DNA of 64,000 nucleotides from Streptomyces geranii. GTDB taxonomy: Bacteria > Actinomycetota > Actinomycetes > Streptomycetales > Streptomycetaceae. This document shows, one piece after another, positions 25,237 to 32,748 of the stretch (within the stretch, counting starts at the first letter, position 1; each line of letters begins with the position of its first letter). The position numbers and the translations under genes were made by a program. The notes under the pieces were generated by a model that saw only the letters and a list, made by a program, of their open reading frames with translations, ran no database searches and was not told the DNA's origin. Location: assembly GCF_002954775.1 (NCBI RefSeq), contig NZ_PJME01000039.1, positions 1 to 64,000 of the forward strand, read 5' to 3'.

Positions 25237-26141
25237 CCGCAGTGAAGGAGGAGTCCGGCCAGGAGGACCCGTCCGGCATGCCGGGCGGGGGCGACGGCTA
25301 CGTCCCCTCGCAGCGGCGGCTCGACCGGGAGCGCTTCAAGCGCACCCGCGCGCGCCGCGCGACGGGGATCGCCGCCGCGTCCACCCTGGTCACGGGGATC
25401 GTCCTCTACCTGGTCGTCGTCAACGCGCCGGGCTGGCCGCGCACCAAGGAGACGTTCTTCAACGGGCAGTACGCGCGCGAGGCGTTCCCCAAGGTCCTCG
25501 AAGGGCTGTGGCTCAACGTACGGCTGCTGCTGATCTGCGGTGTCGCGGTGCTCGTCCTGGGCATGCTGATCGCCATCGCGCGCACCCTACGCGGTCCGGT
25601 GTTCTTCCCGCTGCGCGCGCTGGCCGCCGCGTACACGGACTTCTTCCGCGGCCTCCCGCTGATCATCAATCTGATGATCGTCGTCCTCGGGGTGCCGGCC
25701 CTGCGGCTCCAGGGCATCACCGTGGACCCGGTGCTCCTCGGCGGTACGGCGCTGACGCTGACGTACTCCGCGTACGTCGCCGAGGTGTTCCGGGCCGGCA
25801 TCGAGTCCGTGCACCCCTCGCAGCGGGCGGCGGCGCGCTCGCTCGGGCTGACCAACCGGCAGGCACTGCGGCACGTCGTACTGCCCCAGGCCGTACGGCG
25901 CCAGGTGCCGCCGCTGCTCAACGACCTGGTGTCGCTCCAGAAGGACACCGGGCTCGTGTCGATCGGCGGCGCGGTCGACGCCGTACGCGCGGCCGACATC
26001 ATCGTGGGCCGCAGCCTCAACTACACGCCGTACATCGTCGCGGGGCTGGTCTTCGTCGCGCTGACCATCCCGATGACCCGGTTCACGGACTGGGTGACTG
26101 CCCGGATGGACCGGCAGCGGGCGCAGGGAGGAACACTGTGA
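25233..26141 (+). CDS. Polar amino acid ABC transporter permease
   Basis: 302-residue inner-membrane permease of the HisMQ family. After a charged cytoplasmic N-terminus (about 1-50) come about five transmembrane segments and the EAA loop (AARSLGLTNRQALRHVVLPQ, near 200-220) that contacts the ATPase. TDFFRGLPLIINLMIV is typical of this family. The GTG at 25233 overlaps the binding-protein stop codon; GTG 25242 is an alternative. Only one permease gene is present, so it presumably works as a homodimer. The GTGA overlap continues into the ATPase gene. Confidence 0.92.
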   Translation: MTAVKEESGQEDPSGMPGGGDGYVPSQRRLDRERFKRTRARRATGIAAASTLVTGIVLYLVVVNAPGWPRTKETFFNGQYAREAFPKVLEGLWLNVRLLLICGVAVLVLGMLIAIARTLRGPVFFPLRALAAAYTDFFRGLPLIINLMIVVLGVPALRLQGITVDPVLLGGTALTLTYSAYVAEVFRAGIESVHPSQRAAARSLGLTNRQALRHVVLPQAVRRQVPPLLNDLVSLQKDTGLVSIGGAVDAVRAADIIVGRSLNYTPYIVAGLVFVALTIPMTRFTDWVTARMDRQRAQGGTL

Positions 26142-26914
26142 GCGACATCGGCAGCCTCTCCAAGGGCTCCTCCCCCGTGCTGCGCATGGAGTCCGTGCGC
26201 AAGACGTTCGGCGACACGGTCGTCCTGCGGGACGTCGATCTGGAGGTCGCCTCCCACACCGTGACCGCGCTGATCGGCGCGTCCGGCTCCGGCAAGTCCA
26301 CGCTGCTGCGGTGCGCGAACCTGCTGGAGGACATCGACGACGGCGCGATCTGGCTGGACGGCGAGGAGATCACCGACCCTCGGACCGACCAGGACGCCGT
26401 GCGCCGCCGGATCGGCGTGGTGTTCCAGGCGTACAACCTGTTTCCGCACATGACCGTCCTGGAGAACATCACCCTCGCCCCGCGCCGAGTGCACGGCGTG
26501 GACCGTACGGCGGCCGAGCAGCACGCGCGTGAGCTGCTGGAGCGGCTCGGGCTCGGCACGAAGGCGGGCGAGTACCCGGACCGGCTGAGCGGCGGCCAGC
26601 AGCAACGGGCGGCGATCGTCCGTGCCCTGGCCGTACGCCCCCGGCTGCTGCTCCTGGACGAGATCACCGCGGCCCTCGACCCGGAGCTGGTGGGCGAGGT
26701 GCTCGCCGTCGTCCGGGATCTGAAGGGCGAGGGCATGACGATGGTCCTGGCCACCCACGAGATGGGCTTCGCCCGCGATGTCGCGGACCAGGTCTGCTTC
26801 CTGGAGGGCGGTGTGGTCCTGGAACGCGGCACGGCCGAGCAGGTGTTCGGCGAACCGCAGCAGGAGCGTACGCGGCAGTTCCTGCGGCGGATCGTGGAGG
26901 CGGGGCGGTTGTAA
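26138..26914 (+). CDS. Polar amino acid ABC transporter ATP-binding protein
   Basis: 258-residue cytoplasmic ATPase of the GlnQ/HisP type. Walker A GASGSGKST (about 45-53), Q-loop VFQAYNLFPHMTVLENI, signature LSGGQQQRAAIVRAL, Walker B LLLLDEITAALDPE and switch His in ATHEMGFA are all intact. The Walker B Glu is followed by ITAALDPE rather than the more usual PTSALDPE. The GTG at 26138 has GGGAGG upstream and overlaps the permease stop codon. With the upstream genes it completes an importer for a polar amino acid, probably glutamate/glutamine-like; the substrate is inferred from family only. Confidence 0.94.
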   Translation: MSDIGSLSKGSSPVLRMESVRKTFGDTVVLRDVDLEVASHTVTALIGASGSGKSTLLRCANLLEDIDDGAIWLDGEEITDPRTDQDAVRRRIGVVFQAYNLFPHMTVLENITLAPRRVHGVDRTAAEQHARELLERLGLGTKAGEYPDRLSGGQQQRAAIVRALAVRPRLLLLDEITAALDPELVGEVLAVVRDLKGEGMTMVLATHEMGFARDVADQVCFLEGGVVLERGTAEQVFGEPQQERTRQFLRRIVEAGRL

Positions 26915-26926
26915 GGAGGCCGTACG

Positions 26927-27400
26927 TCATGCCTCCGCGGTCGCCGCTAGCACCAGCGCGGCGACCCGCTCCACCCCGAACACGTACCCCTGCACACCGC
27001 ACCCCGCGATGACGCCGTCGGCGCGCAGGGAGACGTACGAGTGGTGCCGGAACGTCTCGCGCCGGTGGATGTTGGAGATGTGGACCTCCAGCACGGGCAG
27101 GCCGTCGCAGGTGTTGAGGGCGTCCAAAATCGCGATGGACGTGTGCGAGTAGGCGCCGGGGTTGATGACGATGCCGGCGTGGGTGAGGCGTGCTTCCTGG
27201 ATCCAGTCGACCAGTTCGCCCTCGTGGTTGGACTGGCGGAAGTCGATCGTGCCGCCGTGTCCGGCCGCCGCCTTGGCGCACAGGGCCTCGACCTCGGCGA
27301 GCGTGCCGGAGCCGTAGACGTCCGGCTGGCGCTGGCCCAAGAGGTTCAGGTTGGGCCCGTTGAGAATCATGATCGGGGCGTCGGCAAGGGTGCGGGGCAT
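26927..27400 (-). CDS. aroQ: 3-dehydroquinate dehydratase, type II
   Basis: 157-residue enzyme of the shikimate pathway that dehydrates 3-dehydroquinate to 3-dehydroshikimate; it works as a dodecamer. Seen: NGPNLNLLGQRQPDVYG with the catalytic Tyr/Arg lid, RQSNHEGELVDWI, NPGAYSHTSIAI and EVHISNIHRRE with the catalytic His. The ATG at 27400 follows GGAGG. The gene faces the ABC operon tail-to-tail (12 bases) and is divergent from the LD-carboxypeptidase. It is a second or dispersed aro gene, since no other shikimate gene is nearby. Confidence 0.95.
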   Translation of the reverse strand: MPRTLADAPIMILNGPNLNLLGQRQPDVYGSGTLAEVEALCAKAAAGHGGTIDFRQSNHEGELVDWIQEARLTHAGIVINPGAYSHTSIAILDALNTCDGLPVLEVHISNIHRRETFRHHSYVSLRADGVIAGCGVQGYVFGVERVAALVLAATAEA

Positions 27401-27502
27401 TGTTCCTCCGGTCCGTTCGGGGGTGACGGTCCGTCTCGGACCGCTGCTCAGCCCCGGTTTATCACGGTGCACCGACAGTGCGGCGGCCCGTACGCTCCCG
27501 GC

Positions 27503-28549
27503 ATGACGACCCCCGCGTATCCGCCCAAGCCCTCTCCCGGCGACCGCATCGCCGTCATCTCGCCCGGCTCCGGGCTGCCCGGGCTCTTCCCGCGCCCGCA
27601 CGAGCTGGGGCTGGAGCGGCTGCGCAAGGAGTTCGGGCTGGAACCGGTCGAGTATCCGGCGACCCGGAAGATGGGTTCGACGCCTCAGGAGAGGGCCGCC
27701 GACATCCACGCGGCGTTCGCCGACCCGGGCATCAAGGCGGTCATCGCGTCGATCGGCGGCGATGATCAGATCACCGTACTTCCGTTCCTGGACCGGGAGT
27801 TGATCCGGGCGAACCCGAAGCCGTTCTTCGGGATGAGCGACAATACGAACTTGCTGGCGTACCTGTACAACACCGGGATCGTCGGCTTCCACGGCGCGAC
27901 CGTGATGACGGCGCTCGGCCGTCCCGTGGCCATGGACGCACTGACCGCCGAGTCGCTGCGGGCCGCCCTGTTCACCTCGGGCGCGTACGAACTGCGGCCC
28001 GCCGAGCGCTGGAACGACGTCAACCGAGACTGGGCCGACCCCGCGACCTTCGACAGCGAACCGGAGACCCGTCCCGGCACCGGCTGGACCTGGCAGAACG
28101 CCGACCGCGTGGTGGAGGGCCGCAGCTGGGGCGGCTGCCTGGAGATCCTCGGCTGGCTACTGATGGCCGACCGCGAGATCGACCATGATCTGACGGCGTA
28201 CGACGGCGGAGTGCTGCTCCTGGAGACCTCCGAGGAGCTGCCGAGCGGCGAGGAGGTCTTCCGCGTCCTGCGCAACATGGGCGAGCGCGGGCTGCTCCAG
28301 CGCTTCTCGGCGCTGCTGATGGGCCGCGCGAAGACCTGGTCCTTCGAACACCCCAACAGCCCGGAGGAGGGCGCCCGTTACGCCGCCGAGCAGCGGGCGG
28401 CGGTCCAACGCGCGCTGCGCGCCTACGCGCCCGGCCTGATGACCGTCTTCGACGTGGACTTCGGGCACACCGATCCGCAGATCGTCCTCCCCTATGGAGG
28501 GTCGATCCGGGTGGACGGCCCCGACCGGCGCATCACCGTGACGTACTGA
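27503..28549 (+). CDS. LD-carboxypeptidase / MccF-like peptidase (family S66)
   Basis: 348-residue serine peptidase of family S66, which includes cytosolic LD-carboxypeptidases of murein recycling and the microcin C immunity protein MccF. Seen: the nucleophile S112 in FGMSDNT and the C-terminal His in FGHTDPQIVLPYG, with the Glu in GGCLEILGWLL. MccF-type proteins carry the longer loop WTWQNADRV present here, so an MccF-like amidase is slightly favoured; activity on antibiotics is not shown. The ATG at 27503 has no strong ribosome-binding site. It is divergent from aroQ across about 100 bases. Confidence 0.88.
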   Translation: MTTPAYPPKPSPGDRIAVISPGSGLPGLFPRPHELGLERLRKEFGLEPVEYPATRKMGSTPQERAADIHAAFADPGIKAVIASIGGDDQITVLPFLDRELIRANPKPFFGMSDNTNLLAYLYNTGIVGFHGATVMTALGRPVAMDALTAESLRAALFTSGAYELRPAERWNDVNRDWADPATFDSEPETRPGTGWTWQNADRVVEGRSWGGCLEILGWLLMADREIDHDLTAYDGGVLLLETSEELPSGEEVFRVLRNMGERGLLQRFSALLMGRAKTWSFEHPNSPEEGARYAAEQRAAVQRALRAYAPGLMTVFDVDFGHTDPQIVLPYGGSIRVDGPDRRITVTY

Positions 28550-28609
28550 TCCCGTTCGGCCCCCGCGCGCCCCCCGTAACGCGTCGTCACCGTGGGTAGT
28601 TGACCCGGC

Positions 28610-29914
28610 ATGCACGATGTACGCACGGTAAAGGCACCCTCCATGGTGCGGCTGGCCACGGCCTCGCTCGCGGGGACGGCCATCGAGTTCTACGACTTCT
28701 TCGTCTACGGCACCGCGGCGGCGCTGGTCCTGGGTCCCCTGTTCTTCCCGACGTTCTCGCCACTGGCCGGGACGCTGGCGGCCTTCGGCACGTTCGGGGT
28801 GGGGTTCGTCGCCCGGCCGCTGGGCTCGGTGCTGTTCGGGCACATCGGGGACCGGCGCGGACGGCGGCCGGTCCTCGTCGCCTCGCTGCTGCTGACCGGT
28901 GCGTCGACGGTCGCGGTCGGCTGCGTACCGACGTACGAGTCGATCGGCACGGCCGCTCCGGTGCTCCTCCTGGTGCTGCGTTTTCTGCAGGGGCTCGGGC
29001 TGGGCGGCGAGTGGGGCGGGGCGGTGCTGCTGACCGCGGAGCACGCGCCCGCCGAACGGCGTGCCCTGTGGGCGAGCTTCCCGCAGATCGGGCCCGCGGT
29101 GGGCTTCCTGCTCGCCAACGGCGTGATGCTGGCGCTGTCCGCGTCTCTCACGGACGCGCAGTTCGCCTCGTGGGGGTGGCGGGTGCCGTTCTGGGCGGCC
29201 GGGGTGCTCGCGGTGGCGGGGCTGTGGCTGCGTTCGTCGCTCGCGGAGAGCCCGAGCTTCCTGGAGATCGACGACCACGCGCGCGTGCCGCTCGCCGAGG
29301 TGGTGCGCGACCACTGGCGGCTGGTCCTGCTGACGGCGGGCGCGCTCGCCGTCGGCTACGCGGTGTTCTACGCCGTGACGACCTGGTCCCTCGCCTACGG
29401 GACGGAACGCCTCGGCGTCAGCCGTACCGTCATGCTGGCCTGCATCATGGCCGCGGTGGTGGTCAAGGGCGCCCTGACCCCCCTGATGGCCCTCCTCGGC
29501 GACCGCTACGGCCGCCGCCCGCTGTGCCTCGCGGGCTGCACCGCCGCCGCTCTCTGGATGTGCCCGATGGTGGCGCTGCTGTCGACCGGCGAGCCGCTGC
29601 CGATGTTCCTCGGCTTCCTGGTGGCCATGATCGCCTTCGTCACGATGTTCGCGGTGATCGCCGCGTATCTGCCCGAGCTGTACGAGCCCCGCGTACGGTG
29701 CACGGGCGCCGCGGTCGGCTACAACCTCGGCGGGGTCCTCGGCGGCGCCCTCACCCCGATCGTGGCGACGGCCCTGGCCGAACAGGGGGGCCGGGTCCCT
29801 TGGGGCGTGGGCGTGTATCTGACCGGCATCGCGCTGTTCAGCCTGGGCTGCTTCGCCCTCCTGCCGGAGACCCGCCCGGTGCCCCGCCTGACCGCCGTCC
29901 CGGCCACGGAGTGA
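28610..29914 (+). CDS. MFS transporter, metabolite:H+ symporter (MHS) type
   Basis: 434-residue inner-membrane protein with about 12 segments. The N-terminal GTAIEFYDFFVYGTAAALVL, the loop motif GHIGDRRGRRPVL and LGLGGEWGGAVLLTAEHAP are hallmarks of the MHS group (proline/betaine, citrate, shikimate and alpha-ketoglutarate symporters). The substrate is unknown. The position next to aroQ makes shikimate-type acids possible, but that is speculation. The ATG at 28610 starts 60 bases after the LD-carboxypeptidase gene, so co-transcription is possible. Confidence 0.9.
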   Translation: MHDVRTVKAPSMVRLATASLAGTAIEFYDFFVYGTAAALVLGPLFFPTFSPLAGTLAAFGTFGVGFVARPLGSVLFGHIGDRRGRRPVLVASLLLTGASTVAVGCVPTYESIGTAAPVLLLVLRFLQGLGLGGEWGGAVLLTAEHAPAERRALWASFPQIGPAVGFLLANGVMLALSASLTDAQFASWGWRVPFWAAGVLAVAGLWLRSSLAESPSFLEIDDHARVPLAEVVRDHWRLVLLTAGALAVGYAVFYAVTTWSLAYGTERLGVSRTVMLACIMAAVVVKGALTPLMALLGDRYGRRPLCLAGCTAAALWMCPMVALLSTGEPLPMFLGFLVAMIAFVTMFAVIAAYLPELYEPRVRCTGAAVGYNLGGVLGGALTPIVATALAEQGGRVPWGVGVYLTGIALFSLGCFALLPETRPVPRLTAVPATE

Positions 29915-29966
29915 TCCGCGGCGGACGGTGGCCGGGAGTGCCCTGTGGCGACCCCGGTAATGCTGG

Positions 29967-31067
29967 TCAGGGGTTGATCGCCAGCTCCAGGTAGGCCGCC
30001 AGCAGCACCAGATGTACGCCTCCCTGGAGCGGCGTGGCCCGCCCGGGCACGACCGTCAGCGAACCCACCACCACGGTCAGGGCGAGCAGCACCATGTGGG
30101 TGGCGCCGAGGCCGAGGACCAGTGGTCCGGAGAGCCAGATGGACGCCAGGGCCACGGCGGGGATGGTCAGGCCGATGCTGGCCATCGCGGACCCGAGCGC
30201 GAGGTTCAGGCTGGTCTGCACCTGGTCGCGGCGCGCGGAGCGGAGCGCGGCGATGGTCTCGGGGAGCAGCACGAGCAGGGCGATGACCACACCGACGACG
30301 GCATGCGGCAGGTCGGCCGCCTCCACCCCGGACTCGATGGTCGGCGACACTCCCTTCGCGAGGCCGACCACGCCGATCAGCGCCAGGGCGAGCATTCCGA
30401 GGCTGAGCCGGGTGTCACGGGTGGTCGGCAGCTCCGCGTGACTGTCCGGGGTGTGCTCCTCGCCCTGCCGGGTGATCGGCAGGAAGTAGTCGCGGTGCCG
30501 CACGGTCTGGGTCGCCACGAACAGGCCGTAGAGGATCAGCGAGGCGAGCGCGGCGAAGGTGAGCTGGGCGGTGGAGAACTCGGGTCCCGGCTTGCTCGTG
30601 GTGAACGTCGGCAGCACCAGGCTGAGCGTGGCCAGCGTCGCGACCGTGGCGAGGGCGGCGCCGGTGCCCTCCGGGTTGAAGACCGCGGTCCCGTGCCGGA
30701 GCGAGCCGACGAGGAGGCTCAGTCCGACGATGCCGTTGCAGGTGATCATCACCGCCGCGAAGACGGTGTCCCTGGCCAGGGTGGAGCTCTTGTCCCCGCC
30801 GTCGGCCATCAGCGTGACGATCAGGGCGACCTCGATGATCGTGACGGCGACGGCCAGCACGAGCGAACCGAAGGGTTCACCGACCCGGTGGGCGATCACC
30901 TCGGCGTGGTGCACGGCGGCCAGTACCGCTCCCGCGAGGACCAGTGTCACCAGCGCGACGACCGCACCGGGTAGGTCGCGCCCCCAGGTGAACACGAGCA
31001 GGACGACCGCGGCCACCGGCACGACGGCCGTCCACCGCGTCACGAGCGACCGCAGCCCGACGATCAT
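29967..31067 (-). CDS. chaA: Calcium/sodium:proton antiporter of the ChaA type
   Basis: 366-residue membrane protein, the same length as E. coli ChaA. It is a CaCA-superfamily exchanger with about 11 hydrophobic segments. Two related ion-coordinating alpha-repeats contain acidic motifs: EPFGSLVLAVAVTIIEVALI in the first half and ALLVLLPETIAALRSARRDQ in the second. It exchanges Ca2+ or Na+/K+ for H+ at the cytoplasmic membrane. The start codon is at 31067. It converges with the MHS transporter gene, and 31068-31448 upstream contains no gene. Confidence 0.9.
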   Translation of the reverse strand: MIVGLRSLVTRWTAVVPVAAVVLLVFTWGRDLPGAVVALVTLVLAGAVLAAVHHAEVIAHRVGEPFGSLVLAVAVTIIEVALIVTLMADGGDKSSTLARDTVFAAVMITCNGIVGLSLLVGSLRHGTAVFNPEGTGAALATVATLATLSLVLPTFTTSKPGPEFSTAQLTFAALASLILYGLFVATQTVRHRDYFLPITRQGEEHTPDSHAELPTTRDTRLSLGMLALALIGVVGLAKGVSPTIESGVEAADLPHAVVGVVIALLVLLPETIAALRSARRDQVQTSLNLALGSAMASIGLTIPAVALASIWLSGPLVLGLGATHMVLLALTVVVGSLTVVPGRATPLQGGVHLVLLAAYLELAINP

Positions 31068-31448
31068 TCAGCGATCGTCGCAGACGCCCACGGGCCCCGC
31101 ACGCGCACACCGGCTCCGCGCCGGCCGCTCACGCCGGTCCCACAGCAGGACCTGTCCACTGCTCCACGCTCCCGTCGATCTCCCCGAACCGGGCTCCGCA
31201 CCCAGCCCGTGTCTTGTGCCCGCCCAGGCGCACCTCATGGCTGCCCCGGCGCCCGTGCCTGCCCACGCTTTCCCATGCCTGCCCCGGACCCGCACACCGG
31301 TCTCCCCTCCGGTTCGCCCGGCCCGGGGCGGTTGCTGTCACCCGATGGCTCCACCACCCTGCCCAGCTCCCGACGAGGGATCGGGAACGGTGCCCGGCAA
31401 CTCGCCGCGCACCGCTCCCGATGGTGGTTGCTCCTGTGTCCGGCGCGG
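31068..31448. other. Gene-free interval between chaA and terC
   Basis: These 381 bases contain no reading frame with coding character. Apart from the terC terminator at 31382-31420, only a run of imperfect GCC/CCCCGG-rich short repeats was seen. The chaA promoter should lie in its left part. Confidence 0.4.
31382..31420 (-). terminator. Terminator of terC
   Basis: CGGGAACGGTGC at 31382-31393 pairs with 31409-31420 (12 bp, one mismatch that becomes G-U) across a 15-base loop, 29 bases after the terC stop codon. Confidence 0.65.
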
Positions 31449-32462
31449 TCAGGCGCCGATGCTGTCCTTCGGAGCGCCTTCGCTGTCCTCCTGGCCATCC
31501 TGCTGCGCCGCCTCGGCCGCCTCCTGCTTCCTGGAGGCGTACAGGCTGGTGATCGTGGTGACGATCAGGACACCGCAGATGACACCGAGGGAGACCGGTA
31601 TGGAGATCTCCGGTACATGGACGCCCGACTCGTGCAGCGCGTGCAGCACCAGCTTGACTCCGATGAAGCCGAGGATGACCGACAGGCCGTACGAGAGGTG
31701 GACCAGCTTCCTCAGCAGACCGCCGATGAGGAAGTACAGCTGGCGCAGACCCATCAGCGCGAACGCGTTGGCGGTGAAGACGATGTACGGGTCCTGGGTC
31801 AGGCCGAAGATCGCCGGGATCGAGTCGAGGGCGAACAGGACGTCCGTCGTACCGATCGCGAGCATCACGACCAGCATCGGCGTCATGACGCGCTTGCCGT
31901 TCTGCTCGATCCACAGCTTGGTGCCGTGGTAGCGGTCGGCCACGCCGAACCGCTTCTCGGCGGCCTTGAGCAGCCTGTTCTCCTCGAACTCCTCGTCCTC
32001 GTCATCGGTGCGGGCCTCCTGGATGAGCTTCCAGGCGGTCCAGATGAGGAAGGCACCGAAGATGTAGAACACCCATGCGAAGCTCGCGAGGATCGCGGCG
32101 CCGGCGGCGATGAATATCGCGCGCAGGACGAGCGCTATGAGGACACCGATGAGGAGCACTCGCTGCTGATACTGCGAGGGCACCGCGAACTTCGCCATGA
32201 TCAGGACAAAGACGAAGAGGTTGTCGACGCTCAGCGACTTCTCGGTGATGAAGCCCGCGAAGAACTCGCCGGCGGGCTCACCGCCGCTGAAGACGAGCAG
32301 TCCCAGGCCGAAGAGTCCGGCCAGGACTATCCAGACGACCGTCCAGATTCCGGCTTCCTTGATTGATACGTCATGGGGCTTGCGCCCGATGAAGAAGTCC
32401 ACCGCGATCAGTGCGGCGAGACCCACGATTGTCAGGACCCAAAGGGTCACGGAAACATCCAC
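31449..32462 (-). CDS. TerC-family membrane protein (Alx/MntR-type metal exporter), riboswitch controlled
   Basis: 337-residue integral membrane protein of the TerC/Alx family. TerC proteins are linked to tellurium resistance; Alx and related members export Mn2+, some loading exported metalloenzymes. Seen: seven or more hydrophobic segments, the acidic signature EKSLSVDNLFVFVLIM, DSIPAIFGLTQDPYIVFTANAFA with the second conserved Asp, and a charged hydrophilic tail. The GTG at 32462 is chosen because GGAGG lies 5 bases upstream. That site can pair with the riboswitch's 3' arm, so translation is likely Mn-controlled. It is the last gene of the Ter cluster on this strand. Confidence 0.93.
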   Translation of the reverse strand: MDVSVTLWVLTIVGLAALIAVDFFIGRKPHDVSIKEAGIWTVVWIVLAGLFGLGLLVFSGGEPAGEFFAGFITEKSLSVDNLFVFVLIMAKFAVPSQYQQRVLLIGVLIALVLRAIFIAAGAAILASFAWVFYIFGAFLIWTAWKLIQEARTDDEDEEFEENRLLKAAEKRFGVADRYHGTKLWIEQNGKRVMTPMLVVMLAIGTTDVLFALDSIPAIFGLTQDPYIVFTANAFALMGLRQLYFLIGGLLRKLVHLSYGLSVILGFIGVKLVLHALHESGVHVPEISIPVSLGVICGVLIVTTITSLYASRKQEAAEAAQQDGQEDSEGAPKDSIGA

Positions 32463-32466
32463 TGCG

Positions 32467-32637
32467 CCTCCGGCAGTACGTAACGGCAAATTTCAGCGTC
32501 GTCGCTACCGGAGGTCTCTTCCACCCGCGACAGCCCGGCTCCTTCACGCGCCCGGTTGCCTGCGGGCCGACGCCCCGGGATCTGGATTGATCCGTATTGA
32601 CGGGTACGCCGCAGCAGGTAGGGAGTACTCCCCTCCG
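32467..32637 (-). ncRNA. yybP-ykoY manganese riboswitch upstream of terC
   Basis: On the minus strand the conserved core GGGGAGTACTCCC (32621-32633) and the distal GGAAGAGACC are present. P1 is visible as CGGAGG (32632-32637) pairing with CCTCCG (32509-32514). The 3' P1 strand CCTCCGG (32508-32514) is also a perfect 7-base complement of CCGGAGG (32467-32473), which contains the terC ribosome-binding site. Mn2+ binding that stabilises P1 would therefore free the site. This class regulates alx/terC and other Mn2+ exporters in many bacteria. Confidence 0.85.
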
Positions 32638-32644
32638 TGGGGAA

Positions 32645-32674
32645 AACAATACCCCAATCACCAAGGAAAGGTAA
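32645..32674 (-). promoter_or_regulatory. Predicted promoter of the terC riboswitch transcript
   Basis: The minus strand has TTTACC, an 18-base spacer and TATTGT (32645-32650) in a locally A+T-rich stretch. The transcription start would fall near 32638, exactly at the 5' end of riboswitch P1. Confidence 0.55.
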
Positions 32675-32748
32675 AGAGATTGGTAAAAGAAAAACCAAAT
32701 ACGCAGGTCAGGTGGCTTTACTGATGCTTGGTGAAGCGCTCGCGGGCG

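Noticed and set aside
27456..27478. Damage-type promoter upstream of aroQ
   Set aside because: CTGTCGGTGCA-N6-TAAACC has the spacing but the final base of the -10 is wrong and aroQ has no link to repair, so I do not count it.
26927..31067. Biosynthetic gene cluster around aroQ, LD-carboxypeptidase and the MHS transporter
   Set aside because: No synthase, NRPS/PKS or tailoring gene is present and the genes do not form one operon.
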